NCBI GenBank assembly: GCA_026645935.1
Contig: JAPKMP010000020.1
Location: 1 to 64,000 of the forward strand
Direction: 5' to 3'
DNA: 64,000 nucleotides
Origin: Candidatus Villigracilaceae bacterium
Lineage (GTDB): Bacteria > Chloroflexota > Anaerolineae > Anaerolineales > Villigracilaceae
Under the pieces are notes generated by a model. The model worked only from the letters and a program-made list of their open reading frames with translations. It did not search any database and was not told where the DNA came from. This document shows, one piece after another, positions 25,170 through 33,778 of the stretch. The position numbers and the translations under genes are program-made. Every line of letters begins with the position of its first letter. Position 1 is the first letter of the stretch.

Positions 25170-25196
25170 GTAGTGGCCGGGTAACCCCGCCACTAC
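25170..25196. repeat. palindromic repeat GTAGTGGC, bidirectional terminator
   Basis: Arms of 12 bases starting GTAGTGGC and ending GCCACTAC, with one mismatch, surround TAA between two convergent genes. Flanking AAAA and TTT make it a plausible terminator in both directions. Confidence 0.75.
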
Positions 25197-25201
25197 AGTC
25201 T

Positions 25202-27400
25202 TTATTGCCAGGATAGCGCGCCAGCCAATCGATAGTTCGCCGCCAGCAGCTCAAGGTCGAGGACGTTGATCACGCCGTCGTTGTTGAGATCCGCTGCAGC
25301 GGGGATGGAAGCGCCGTAGTTTATCCCAATGGTGAGCGCATCGAATTCGTCGATGATCTCGTTACCATCTATATCCCCCGCCGGTAAAGTGATGGTTGGC
25401 TTGATGATCGTCTGCCCGTTTATGAGGGTCATGGCGTTCTGAGCCTTGAGGAAGCCGTCCGCCGAAGCGATGATGGTGTAAGTGCCGCCTGGGACTTGTA
25501 ACGCGAACGATCCATCGGGATTCGCAGCCTGTGAGATTACCAATGTATTGCCGGCATCATACAAACGAATGGTAACGGGTTTGCTGGCGATCACCCTGCC
25601 AGTGATGGCGGAACCCACCGGCGTGGGCGACATGGCAGGACCGACCACGGTCACAATATCGGGGATGTATGCGATCGGCTGCAACCCACCCTGCCCCGTG
25701 GATACGCGCGCGGTACATTGAACGGTCGTTTGCCCGACCTGCAAACCGCGTATCGAGAAGGTGAAGGCGATTCCACTGGAGGTCGCTTTCCTGCCATTCC
25801 CTCCTGCAATGGCAAGGATGAACTGTCCGTTTTGTGGTCCGCTCAAGGCGGTGACCGGGTCTGAATCGAAGAGGTTCGCTGCCAGGATATTGCTGACTTC
25901 TACGATGGCAGGGTTGTACGTACAGACAAATTCTGCACTGGCGTAGCCTTCTGTTGGCACATGGTTCAAACTTACATTCACCAGACTGGTTTGATTGGTT
26001 GTCAGGGTGGATTGAATCACATCCACTAACACATAGGGACCTGTGGGAGTCGGCACACTGGTTTGGGTGATCGTTGGCGAGGGTGTGATGGCCGATGCTG
26101 TCATAGTCAACGCACTGGAGGTCTGGGTGGCAGCAATGGCAGTTTGGATGGCAGGTTCAGCGGTCAATGTCGCGACAAGTGCTGTTTGTGTAGAGGCGAT
26201 AGCGGTTTGAATGGCAGGATTTGCTGTCAGTGTAGCGGCGACCGCGGTTTGAGTAGCTGCGTCCGCTGTTGCGGTCAGTGTGCCAGCGATCGCGGTCTGC
26301 GTGATCGCATTGGATGTTTGGGTGAGATCGGGCGTTCCAGTGAAAATGTCTGTGGCGGTTGAGGTGAGGGTCACAGTAGGCGTTGCAGAAAGAGTGCTAG
26401 GGTTTGTTGTTGCCGTTGGAGTCAGAGTGATCGTACTTGTTTGAGTCGCTGTCGGTGAAGGTGTAACCGTGGCGCCGCCGGATTCGATCTTTGTGGCGTG
26501 GATGTTGTAATACCCCGTCCCCGCCTCTGAGCGGATATCGACGTAATAAAAGCCAGCGGGTTGGGTCGTGCTCAATGTTCCGCTGGCACGTGTAATTTCA
26601 TTTCCACCTGCATCCAACAAGACAATGACGGGCACCAGGCCTATGCCGGTTGGATTCACTTTGATATCGAACTTCGCCATGTCGATCAACAGGAGCGACC
26701 AACGTTCCTGGCGAAAGGCATCAACGCTGCCCTCGTAGGTGATGTTCCAATCGAGAATGCCTCGAGTGGCGACCTGCAGGTCGGGAATGTTCATCAATGG
26801 CTGGAGCCTGCCAACGGTTTGTCCGCTTTTGTTGAAGGTGGTGATATTTGTAAAAATGTTGAAGTTGACGGTCCATCCCGCAAAACGGGTATCAAGAACT
26901 TTGGGGCGGAATACAAAATGCAAATGCGGACCCGGGAATTCATTCCCGGTACACACCTGCTTATCTTTATTGTTATGGATGGTTGCCAACCGCTGGTTGC
27001 GACTGACCTTGCTGCCTGTTGTTACCTGGATCTTATCCAAATGCCAGTATTCGGTCCTCCAGCCATTGCCATGATCGATCTTGATAAAACAGGACCCCAC
27101 CTGATAGACGGTTCCGGCTGCGGCTGCAGTTACCCAGTCGTTCGAGGTGTCTTCGCCGATCGTCATTTTTGCCCGCGGGGCAAAGTCCAATGCGCCGCCG
27201 TTTCCATAATAATGCGGACTTCCGGTGGAACGCCGGATTCCGTTATCAAGCCCATCGTATGGATACCAGGCTTTCCCCTGCTCCCAGGGCAATTGGAACA
27301 TATCCACGGGCGAGGCTGTGCTTGCTAACACGCTTGCAGGAATGGCAACAAGCAGTATCGAGATCAGCAGGGATAGCCTGGCGGATAATTTATTTTTCAT
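25202..27400 (-). CDS. secreted M23 peptidase with cohesin-like and dockerin modules
   Basis: This 732-residue protein has a signal peptide (1-26), an M23 lysostaphin-type domain (about 60-195: GGALDFAPR with the zinc His replaced by Ala-Leu-Asp, EYWHLDKI, PHLHFVF), a pre-peptidase-like beta domain (about 215-310), a long Thr/Ala-rich repeat stretch (about 312-455), a cohesin-like domain (about 456-590), a carboxypeptidase-regulatory-like domain and a C-terminal dockerin with two Ca loops (GDIDGNEIIDEFDAL and ADLNNDGVINVLDLEL). Presence of both cohesin and dockerin allows self-assembly or assembly with the upstream paralogue. The usual first zinc His (HxxxD) is absent, so catalysis is doubtful. 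Confidence 0.88.
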   Translation of the reverse strand: MKNKLSARLSLLISILLVAIPASVLASTASPVDMFQLPWEQGKAWYPYDGLDNGIRRSTGSPHYYGNGGALDFAPRAKMTIGEDTSNDWVTAAAAGTVYQVGSCFIKIDHGNGWRTEYWHLDKIQVTTGSKVSRNQRLATIHNNKDKQVCTGNEFPGPHLHFVFRPKVLDTRFAGWTVNFNIFTNITTFNKSGQTVGRLQPLMNIPDLQVATRGILDWNITYEGSVDAFRQERWSLLLIDMAKFDIKVNPTGIGLVPVIVLLDAGGNEITRASGTLSTTQPAGFYYVDIRSEAGTGYYNIHATKIESGGATVTPSPTATQTSTITLTPTATTNPSTLSATPTVTLTSTATDIFTGTPDLTQTSNAITQTAIAGTLTATADAATQTAVAATLTANPAIQTAIASTQTALVATLTAEPAIQTAIAATQTSSALTMTASAITPSPTITQTSVPTPTGPYVLVDVIQSTLTTNQTSLVNVSLNHVPTEGYASAEFVCTYNPAIVEVSNILAANLFDSDPVTALSGPQNGQFILAIAGGNGRKATSSGIAFTFSIRGLQVGQTTVQCTARVSTGQGGLQPIAYIPDIVTVVGPAMSPTPVGSAITGRVIASKPVTIRLYDAGNTLVISQAANPDGSFALQVPGGTYTIIASADGFLKAQNAMTLINGQTIIKPTITLPAGDIDGNEIIDEFDALTIGINYGASIPAAADLNNDGVINVLDLELLAANYRLAGALSWQ

Positions 27401-27479
27401 GGCAATGTCCTATCAACGGAGACAAGGATTTCGAGCGAAATCAGCCGCGCGCGCCCTCGTCTCACAAGAGCAGAAGAAC

Positions 27480-27612
27480 CATTGACCGCGACAACGTCTG
27501 TTTCAACGGCTTTGAAGCCGTTAGCATTGTCGGTGACCAAAATCGATCCCGCAGATTGCGCCTTTGCCTGAATGACAGCATCGAGATAGATGAGTGCAAT
27601 GATGGTCAGCGC
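27480..27612 (-). pseudogene. possible remnant of a PIN-domain gene
   Basis: The minus strand reads without stops as a peptide including ALIYLDAVIQAKAQSAGS and ILVTDNANGFKAVETDVVAV. The pattern resembles the C-terminal part of VapC-type PIN toxins (DAxIxAxA ... LVTDN..xF). A TAG stands immediately upstream and no start codon is available, so at most this is a decayed fragment. Similarity is by eye and weak. Confidence 0.22.
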
Positions 27613-27641
27613 TATCTATTACCTTGAGTGCTCGATGGGTT

Positions 27642-27667
27642 GATGCGCCGAATTAACCCGGCGCATC
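27642..27667 (-). terminator. hairpin after cohesin-dockerin protein
   Basis: Nine-base arms GATGCGCCG and CGGCGCATC with an eight-base loop lie 18 bases after the stop of the minus-strand gene. The U-tract is on the plus side (TTTT), so on the minus strand termination would be weak. Confidence 0.5.
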
Positions 27668-27684
27668 TTTTCATTGTCGGGTAT

Positions 27685-28932
27685 TTACTGCCAGGCAAGA
27701 GGGCCAGTCTCGCGATAGTTGGCGGCGAGAAGTTCGAGGTCGAGGACGTTGATCGTTCCGTCGTTATTAAGGTCGGCGGCTGCAGGGGCTGCGAGGTTGT
27801 AGTTCAAGCCGATGGTGAGGGCATCGAACTGGTCGATCACATCATTACCGTCGATATCACCGGCAAGCAGGGAGATAGTCTGCATGGTCTTGGTAGCGCC
27901 AGCAGTGAGGACCGGGCTGCCCTGGGCTCTGAGAAAGCCGGGTGCCGATGCCACAACGGTGTAAGAGCCTGCAAGTGCCGTCATTGTGAAATTACCGTTC
28001 ATATCCGCAGCGGCTGTGGCTTCAACAGTGGTATCTGGTCTGTAGAGTGTAACGGTGACTGGCTTGGCGGCAAGAACCGTTCCATTAAGGGTTGCAGTCG
28101 GTTCCTCGATGACCAAGGTGACCGGTGAAGATGCAATGGTTGTCAATACGCCACCTGCAGAGACACGCACAATACAATTGATATCAGCCTGCCCGGCAGC
28201 CAACGCGGTGATGGTGAAGGTGAAGAGAGCGCCATCGGAAGTGGCACGTTGTCCATTGCTGCCAGCCACGGCAAAGACGAAGGAACCGCTCGAAGGTCCA
28301 AAGATCGCTACGGCGGGGTCGGAGCCGAAGAGTCCAGAGTCGGTGATATTGCTGATCTGGATCAAAGCCGGGTCATAGCTGCAGGTGACTTCTGCACTGG
28401 AATAACCGCTGGTGGGAACATTGCTGAGCATGACTGTTCCAGTGGCAGTTCCACCGATCTGAGTGACAGCGGGATTCAACACCACAGAGGCAGTCGGGTC
28501 AACCACCTGCCCCACACGGCTGATCTCCATGAGGTATGTTCCCTCACCAATTTGGGGCTGGATCTGAATAAAATAATCGCCAGCAGGCTGATTTGTGGTT
28601 AGTGCCGCGCTCGAAAGGGTGCCGTTCGCCAGGGCGATCTGATTTTCATTTGCATCCAGCAGGTAGATATCGGGCGTGAGCGTGCCAGAGGTGGCAATGA
28701 CCGAAATGGTAAAGTTCTCCGGGTTTACCAACTGGAGCGACCAGCGTTCAAAACGGTTCGCATTCACAGTTCCGTTGAAGACCGCATCCCAGAAGGTGGT
28801 GCTGCGGATGATGATCTGCGCGCCAAGGTAATTTGTGCTTTTCCCTTGAGCAAACGCCTGTGCGCCAGTGCCATGAATACTGACGAGCATTGCAAGCAAA
28901 ATCGCTACACGGATCAAATTCTTTAATTTCAT
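27685..28932 (-). CDS. secreted protein with cohesin-like and dockerin modules
   Basis: The 415-residue protein begins at ATG 28932 behind AAAGGAGA. It has a signal peptide (about 1-28, ending AQAFAQG), a pre-peptidase-like beta domain (about 30-155), a cohesin-like domain (about 160-280, VPTSGYSSAEVTCSYDPALI), a carboxypeptidase-regulatory-like domain and a dockerin with GDIDGNDVIDQFDAL and ADLNNDGTINVLDLEL. Apart from the missing M23 and Thr-rich parts it is paralogous to the downstream gene along its whole length, including the ending -L-x-WQ. The two probably arose by duplication and may bind each other on the cell surface. Confidence 0.88.
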   Translation of the reverse strand: MKLKNLIRVAILLAMLVSIHGTGAQAFAQGKSTNYLGAQIIIRSTTFWDAVFNGTVNANRFERWSLQLVNPENFTISVIATSGTLTPDIYLLDANENQIALANGTLSSAALTTNQPAGDYFIQIQPQIGEGTYLMEISRVGQVVDPTASVVLNPAVTQIGGTATGTVMLSNVPTSGYSSAEVTCSYDPALIQISNITDSGLFGSDPAVAIFGPSSGSFVFAVAGSNGQRATSDGALFTFTITALAAGQADINCIVRVSAGGVLTTIASSPVTLVIEEPTATLNGTVLAAKPVTVTLYRPDTTVEATAAADMNGNFTMTALAGSYTVVASAPGFLRAQGSPVLTAGATKTMQTISLLAGDIDGNDVIDQFDALTIGLNYNLAAPAAADLNNDGTINVLDLELLAANYRETGPLAWQ

Positions 28933-29217
28933 TGTTTTCTCCTTTTTGATTGGAAGCTGGATGCAGAACTGCGTCAGCTTAATAAAAAGAGGTTCATTAT
29001 TACGTATATCTCCTCCAAACTGCCAAATAAGGCGCTTCAATAATGAAAACTTAAAAGCCAATTAAATTCTATTGTTTCAAATCGAAGACGCGCGTTACAG
29101 GTAAGTTGCTGCCTTATTGCAAAATAATTGCAATTCCCAAGAGCCCTTTATTGCAATTTCCCTTTTAAAAATCAAGACCCGTTTCAGATGAAGCGGGTCT
29201 TGATCGAGATTAATTCA
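28933..29217. other. AT-rich intergenic region with TTGCAA repeats
   Basis: These 285 bases are clearly AT-richer than the surroundings. They contain three copies of ATTGCAA at 29116-29122, 29127-29133 and 29150-29156, and the terminator of the phosphodiester glycosidase gene. The promoter of the secreted-protein gene should be here, but I see no certain -35/-10 pair. Confidence 0.5.
29166..29204 (-). terminator. intrinsic terminator of phosphodiester glycosidase gene
   Basis: Eleven-base arms ATCAAGACCCG and CGGGTCTTGAT flank a 12-base loop; on the minus strand TTTTT follows. It begins 14 bases after the stop. Confidence 0.88.
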
Positions 29218-30096
29218 TCACTCACCAATAAACACACCGAAATGATTTGCAATCGGACGTTCCCGACCCGGAATGTAATTATCAATCGGCGAGTTCAATA
29301 TTTCCGCCCTCCCATTTTCACCCTGCACCACAAGCGTAGCGGAACCGCCGCCGTCCAGCGCCATGGCAAAATGGGCGTCGAAATCCTTGAGCAATTCGGC
29401 AAGGTCCTGATACGTCGCGCCGCTGCTGTAGAATGGCTGCCGCCCGTCCACAACAACCAGGATCACATAACGTCCATTGCGGTTCACCCCTATCGCCGTG
29501 CGCGGATGGAGGATCGAATCATCTAATCCAGCCGCGATCTCGCCGCCTTGAATCAACATCCTGTCACCGGAAAGCGCATGGAAAATCTTATTGGGCGGCA
29601 GGTTAAAGGTCAGTTCGTTACGGCGGCTCACATATAATGTTGGTTCCGGTTCTTCATCCTTCAATCCGTCCGCATAAACTTTCCCATTCGAAGCAGAAAG
29701 CCCCAAGGGTGTGACCGGGTCGCCGCTGTGAGGGTAATAATCCACAGGTGAACGCGACCACCACGGATAGAACCCATCTCCATTGATGGCGATTTGAATG
29801 CCGAATTCCTTCAAGAACTCCGACGTGGTCCGCGCCTTCAATGCGCCGCCTTCCATTTCATTCGGTGGTGTCACCAAAAAGCGGAAATCATCCTCTTTCC
29901 TGTCGATCACGACCACGTGTGCGATCATCGCATACGGCAGGTAGCGGACGACACGCCGATAGATCACCCCTTCATAAAGTTGCCGTTTGACCGGGACCGG
30001 GGCGGGACGTCCAAGTGTAAACAAAGCATAAACCCCGAGAAGTAAAAACAACACAAGGGGTACAGCCCAAACGATGCGGAGGTTTTTCTTTTTCAT
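29218..30096 (-). CDS. phosphodiester glycosidase family protein (NAGPA/DUF2233)
   Basis: From ATG 30096 the protein has 292 residues: a basic start, a transmembrane or uncleaved signal helix (about 7-27) and an extracytoplasmic domain. LKEFGIQIAINGDGFYP, HPRTAIGVNRNGRYVILVVVDGRQ and FAMALDGGGSATLVVQG are the three signatures of the NAGPA domain found in the mammalian uncovering enzyme and in bacterial exopolysaccharide-related proteins. It probably hydrolyses sugar phosphodiesters outside the membrane. A TTG seven codons upstream is an alternative start. Confidence 0.9.
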   Translation of the reverse strand: MKKKNLRIVWAVPLVLFLLLGVYALFTLGRPAPVPVKRQLYEGVIYRRVVRYLPYAMIAHVVVIDRKEDDFRFLVTPPNEMEGGALKARTTSEFLKEFGIQIAINGDGFYPWWSRSPVDYYPHSGDPVTPLGLSASNGKVYADGLKDEEPEPTLYVSRRNELTFNLPPNKIFHALSGDRMLIQGGEIAAGLDDSILHPRTAIGVNRNGRYVILVVVDGRQPFYSSGATYQDLAELLKDFDAHFAMALDGGGSATLVVQGENGRAEILNSPIDNYIPGRERPIANHFGVFIGE

Positions 30097-30136
30097 TCCC
30101 TGAATACTATCAAGCAATAATGAAGGGTAACTGAAT

Positions 30137-30165
30137 AAAAAGCCCCGGCAGTTTCACCGGGGCTT
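30137..30165 (-). terminator. intrinsic terminator of ftsH
   Basis: AAGCCCCGG and CCGGGGCTT form a strong stem read on the minus strand and followed by TTTTATT. It starts 17 bases after the ftsH stop. Confidence 0.93.
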
Positions 30166-30181
30166 CAGGTCAAAATTGATT

Positions 30182-32053
30182 TTACGCAAGTTGCGGAGTT
30201 CCGCTTTTCTTGCCGAACGGCGGCGGGAAGATCGCTTCGAACTCGTCGCGGGTGATGGATTCGACTTCCAACAGTTTCCTTGCCACAGCATCCAACTGCT
30301 TGCGATATTTCTTCACCGTGGCACGGGCTTGCTTGTACGCGTCCTCCACCAGTTTGCGGACTTCGCGGTCGATCTGCTCGGCGACGGCTTCGGAATAATC
30401 ACGCTGTTCGGAAATTTCGCGCCCGAGGAAGATCAATTCCTCTTTCTGTCCATATGCAAGGGTGCCCATTTCAGAACTCATGCCAAGTCTCGTAACCATG
30501 GCGCGAGCCATGCGAGTAACCTGCTCGATATCTCCGGAAGCGCCGGAGGTAATGTCGTCGAAGATCAATTCTTCAGCGGCGCGGCCGCCCAACGCCATGG
30601 CGAGGGTGGCGATCATTTTCTTGCGGGACATAAGGATGCGGTCTTCATCCGGGCGGAACCAGGTCACGCCGCCAGCCTGTCCGCGACCGACGATGGTGAC
30701 TTTTTGGACGGGGTCGGCTTCAGCGATGGCATTGGCAACGATGGCATGACCAGCTTCATGGTAGGCGATGATGCGCTTCTCTTCATCCGAGATGAGGCGG
30801 CTCTTGCGTTCCGGTCCCATCACCACGCGTTCGATGGCTTCTTCCAATTCGGGTTGACCAATGGATTTCTTGTTGCGGCGGGCAGACAAAATCGCCGCTT
30901 CGTTGACAAGGTTTTCAAGGTCGGCGCCAGCAAAACCGGGCGTCCCGCGCGCCACAGAGGCGAGGTCGGCATCCGGTTCCAAGGGCTTGCCCTTAACGTG
31001 AACTTTGAGGATGGCTTCGCGTCCCTTCACATCAGGCCGGTCGAGGGTAACGCGGCGGTCAAAGCGACCGGGTCGGAGAAGAGCCGGGTCGAGGATGTCG
31101 GGGCGGTTGGTGGCGGCGATGATGATGACGTTTGTATCTGTGTCGAAGCCGTCCATTTCGACGAGCATCTGGTTGAGGGTTTGCTCGCGCTCATCGTGTG
31201 AACCGCCGAGACCCGCACCGCGTTGGCGACCCACCGCATCGATTTCATCCACAAAGATGATGCACGGCGAATGTCGCTTGGCTTGGTCGAACAGGTCACG
31301 CACGCGGCTTGCGCCCACGCCCACGAACATTTCCACAAATTCGGAACCGGAAATGGAAAAGAAGGGCACGCCTGCTTCACCGGATACGGCTTTGGAAAGA
31401 AGGGTCTTACCCGTTCCGGGAGGACCCACCAATAAAACACCTTTGGGAATGCGCGCGCCGAGTTGAATGAACTTCTGCGGCTCTTTCAGGAACTCGACGA
31501 TCTCTGCCAGTTCCTGCTTGGCTTCGTCAGCGCCGGCAACATCCGCAAAGGTCACTGTGGGATGTTCACCGCTGAACATACGCGCGCGCGACTTGCCAAA
31601 GGACATCGCCGCGTTGTTGCTGCCCTGCGCCTGGCGGAAAATGAACCATAAAAGTCCGCCCATGAAGAGAACCGGAAGCAGATACAGCGCGCCGCTCAAC
31701 ACCCCGCCCCAAACGGAAGGCGCGCTGACTTCGATATTCATCCCGGATAACTGCTCAGGAGTGACACCATACTCGCGGAGTTGTTCCACCAGCGTAGTAT
31801 CCGCCTCCTTGCGGGACTCGAGAGCGGTTTCCTCCGAGCCGTTGACCTTGATCACGCGGATGGAATCGTCGCTTTCGATGATGATGCGCGCGACCTGCCC
31901 CGCCTGGATCATCCGCGCCACCTCGCTAATGGTGAGCGGCTCTACGGACGTCGATGTATCCCGCATGCCAATGAAGATCATCGCTCCGATGGCTACGAGC
32001 AATAGAAAATACACAAAAAACGGTTGACCACGGGAATTCACAGAATCCTCCAA
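30182..32053 (-). CDS. ftsH: ATP-dependent zinc metalloprotease FtsH
   Basis: The 623-residue membrane protease has two transmembrane helices (about 11-30 and 118-138) around a small extracytoplasmic domain, then the AAA+ domain with Walker A GPPGTGKT (210-217), Walker [10 protein letters not shown] (265-273), SRH arginines in RPGRFDRR and the M41 protease domain with zinc motif HEAGH (432-436) and the third ligand Asp in the ASGDIEQVT region. FtsH degrades membrane and regulatory proteins. The gene is complete and monocistronic or in a run with xth; a strong terminator follows. Confidence 0.97.
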   Translation of the reverse strand: MEDSVNSRGQPFFVYFLLLVAIGAMIFIGMRDTSTSVEPLTISEVARMIQAGQVARIIIESDDSIRVIKVNGSEETALESRKEADTTLVEQLREYGVTPEQLSGMNIEVSAPSVWGGVLSGALYLLPVLFMGGLLWFIFRQAQGSNNAAMSFGKSRARMFSGEHPTVTFADVAGADEAKQELAEIVEFLKEPQKFIQLGARIPKGVLLVGPPGTGKTLLSKAVSGEAGVPFFSISGSEFVEMFVGVGASRVRDLFDQAKRHSPCIIFVDEIDAVGRQRGAGLGGSHDEREQTLNQMLVEMDGFDTDTNVIIIAATNRPDILDPALLRPGRFDRRVTLDRPDVKGREAILKVHVKGKPLEPDADLASVARGTPGFAGADLENLVNEAAILSARRNKKSIGQPELEEAIERVVMGPERKSRLISDEEKRIIAYHEAGHAIVANAIAEADPVQKVTIVGRGQAGGVTWFRPDEDRILMSRKKMIATLAMALGGRAAEELIFDDITSGASGDIEQVTRMARAMVTRLGMSSEMGTLAYGQKEELIFLGREISEQRDYSEAVAEQIDREVRKLVEDAYKQARATVKKYRKQLDAVARKLLEVESITRDEFEAIFPPPFGKKSGTPQLA

Positions 32054-32164
32054 AACTTTCTGACATAAGCATTATACCAAGCCGCTTCCCAGACGTGGCG
32101 TACAGGCGTTTTATTATTACGATTCTCTAACATGGTGAGAATGCGATGAGGAATCCTGACTCGA

Positions 32165-32926
32165 TCAGTCCATCACCAGTTCCACCGGGCAATGGTCTGA
32201 CCCAGTTACCCCGTCGTGAATGATGACATCCTTGATTCCCGGCATCAAGGCTTCGGAAACGAGGAAATAGTCCAGCCGCCAGCCGATTCCCCTGGCGCGG
32301 GCATCGAGGCGGTAGGTCCACCAGGTATATTGGACGCGCTCCGGGTAGAGGCGTCGATATGCATCCACAAAGCCATTATCGAGGTACTTCTGAACCCATG
32401 CTCGCTCCTCCGGGAGGAAGCCGGAAGTCCTGGAATTCGCCCTGGGATTCTTTAAATCAATGGGCATGTGAGCCGTGTTGAGGTCGCCAGAGATGATGAG
32501 CAATTCCCCGTTGGAATGAAGCGACTGGCAGACCTCCAACAGGCGGGCATAGAAACGGAGTTTGTAATCCACGCGATCATGCCCGCGCTGGCCGCTTGGA
32601 AAGTAAGCGTTGATAAGGCGCAGATTTCCCCAACGGGTCTGGATGATTCGCCCTTCGACGTCGAATTCAGGGACGTCCATACCAAGCTTCGACTCATCGG
32701 GTTCGGTTTTGAAAAAAGTTGCAACCCCGCTGTATCCCGCTCGCGCGGCGGGGTTCCACTGAAACGGCAATTTCAAGCGGGATGCCAACTTTTCATCCAA
32801 TTGATCGGGGCGGGCTTTAACTTCCTGCAAACACAGGGCGTCCGGTTCTTTATCGAATGCCCAATCCAATGCGTTCCTTCCCAATGCCGCACGGATTCCG
32901 TTCACGTTCCAGGTAATTATATTCAT
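32165..32926 (-). CDS. xth: exodeoxyribonuclease III
   Basis: The 253-residue protein has the complete exonuclease III / AP endonuclease fold: ITWNVNGIRA, LCLQEVKA (metal Glu), LLIISGDLNTAH (catalytic Asp/Asn) and the C-terminal GSDHCPVELVMD with catalytic His. It cuts 5' to abasic sites and degrades 3' ends in base excision repair. It is divergent from the receiver-protein gene and lies 111 bases upstream of ftsH in the same direction. Confidence 0.95.
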   Translation of the reverse strand: MNIITWNVNGIRAALGRNALDWAFDKEPDALCLQEVKARPDQLDEKLASRLKLPFQWNPAARAGYSGVATFFKTEPDESKLGMDVPEFDVEGRIIQTRWGNLRLINAYFPSGQRGHDRVDYKLRFYARLLEVCQSLHSNGELLIISGDLNTAHMPIDLKNPRANSRTSGFLPEERAWVQKYLDNGFVDAYRRLYPERVQYTWWTYRLDARARGIGWRLDYFLVSEALMPGIKDVIIHDGVTGSDHCPVELVMD

Positions 32927-32976
32927 GGAAATCGCCCGGGGTCTTTATGGTAAACTTGATTCAAAGGCAGAACCAT

Positions 32977-33363
32977 ATGGATGAAACAATTGCAAAGACC
33001 ATCCTGTGCGTCGAAGACGAGCCTGAAATGATCGACCTGATCCGGTTGATCCTCGCCCGCAAAGGCTTTAACGTCCAGGGTGCCGCAGGCGGTTTGGAGG
33101 GTATCCGTCTTGTGCGCGAACTGCATCCGGACCTTGTCCTGCTCGATCTGATGATGCCGGATATGGACGGGTGGGAAGTATATCAACAAATGAAAGCCGA
33201 CCAGGCGCTGCGAAACATTCCGGTCATCGTCGTCACTGCCAAGGCACAGAACATAGATAAAGTGCTCGGCTTACACATCGCCAAGGTAGACGACTATATT
33301 GCCAAGCCATTCAGCCCCCAGGAACTATTGGACAGCGTAGAGAGGGTATTCAGCCAGAAATAA
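32977..33363 (+). CDS. single-domain response regulator (REC only)
   Basis: The 128-residue protein is just a receiver domain: acidic pair in CVEDEPEM, phospho-acceptor Asp in VLLDLMMPDMDGW (about residue 53), conserved Thr/Ser in VVTAKA and Lys in DDYIAKPFSPQE. No output domain is present, so it works by binding another protein or as a phosphorelay intermediate. The start is placed at MDETIAKT rather than ten codons upstream because receiver homology begins there. No cognate kinase is adjacent; the kinases at 9.2-12.3 kb are the only ones in the window. Confidence 0.9.
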   Translation: MDETIAKTILCVEDEPEMIDLIRLILARKGFNVQGAAGGLEGIRLVRELHPDLVLLDLMMPDMDGWEVYQQMKADQALRNIPVIVVTAKAQNIDKVLGLHIAKVDDYIAKPFSPQELLDSVERVFSQK

Positions 33364-33372
33364 CCCAAACCG

Positions 33373-33395
33373 GGCGGCGAATACGCCGCCTTTTT
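33373..33395 (+). terminator. intrinsic terminator of the REC gene
   Basis: GGCGGCG and CGCCGCC with an AATA loop, followed by TTTTTCTT. It ends 12 bases before the DUF192 start codon. Confidence 0.92.
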
Positions 33396-33406
33396 CTTAA
33401 ACTAAA

Positions 33407-33778
33407 ATGGCCCGCACCGTTTACGTCATCAACCTCAGCAGACCGCTCAAACGACCCGCAATGGCTGGATATTGCGACTCGTTTTCCTGCCGACTTCGCG
33501 GTTTGATGTTCCGGCCGCGCCTCGAACCTGACGAAGGCTTGCTGCTCGTCGAGAAGCGCGATTCACGCCTCGACACGTCCATTCACATGTTCTTCGTCTC
33601 TTTCGATCTGGCCGTGTTTTGGATCAATTCCGAGATGACGTTGGTGGACAAAGTCATTGCCAAATCATGGAAGCCAGCCTACTTCCCCAAAGAGGATGCA
33701 AAATATACTTTGGAAATACACCCGAATCGCTGGGGAGACTATGAGATCGGCGATAAAGTCGAAATCAAAGATGTATAA
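33407..33778 (+). CDS. DUF192 family protein
   Basis: The 123-residue protein has the DUF192 signature: GLMFRPRLEPDEGLLLV, then HMFFVSFDLAVFWIN and VDKVIAKSWKP. The family fold is a small beta-barrel of unknown function, often secreted; here there is no signal peptide. The stop overlaps the start of the LysM-M23 gene by eight bases, so the two are co-translated. A TAAACT a few bases before the ATG, directly after the previous terminator, could be a -10 for a leaderless message. Confidence 0.88.
   Translation: MARTVYVINLSRPLKRPAMAGYCDSFSCRLRGLMFRPRLEPDEGLLLVEKRDSRLDTSIHMFFVSFDLAVFWINSEMTLVDKVIAKSWKPAYFPKEDAKYTLEIHPNRWGDYEIGDKVEIKDV

Larger units (their letters stand above)
27401..27684. other. 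intergenic region between the two cohesin-dockerin genes
   Basis: These 284 bases hold a hairpin near the upstream gene and the leader of the downstream gene. The middle reads on the minus strand as a stop-free stretch without a start codon (see the separate entry at 27480-27612). No confident promoter was found. Confidence 0.5.
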
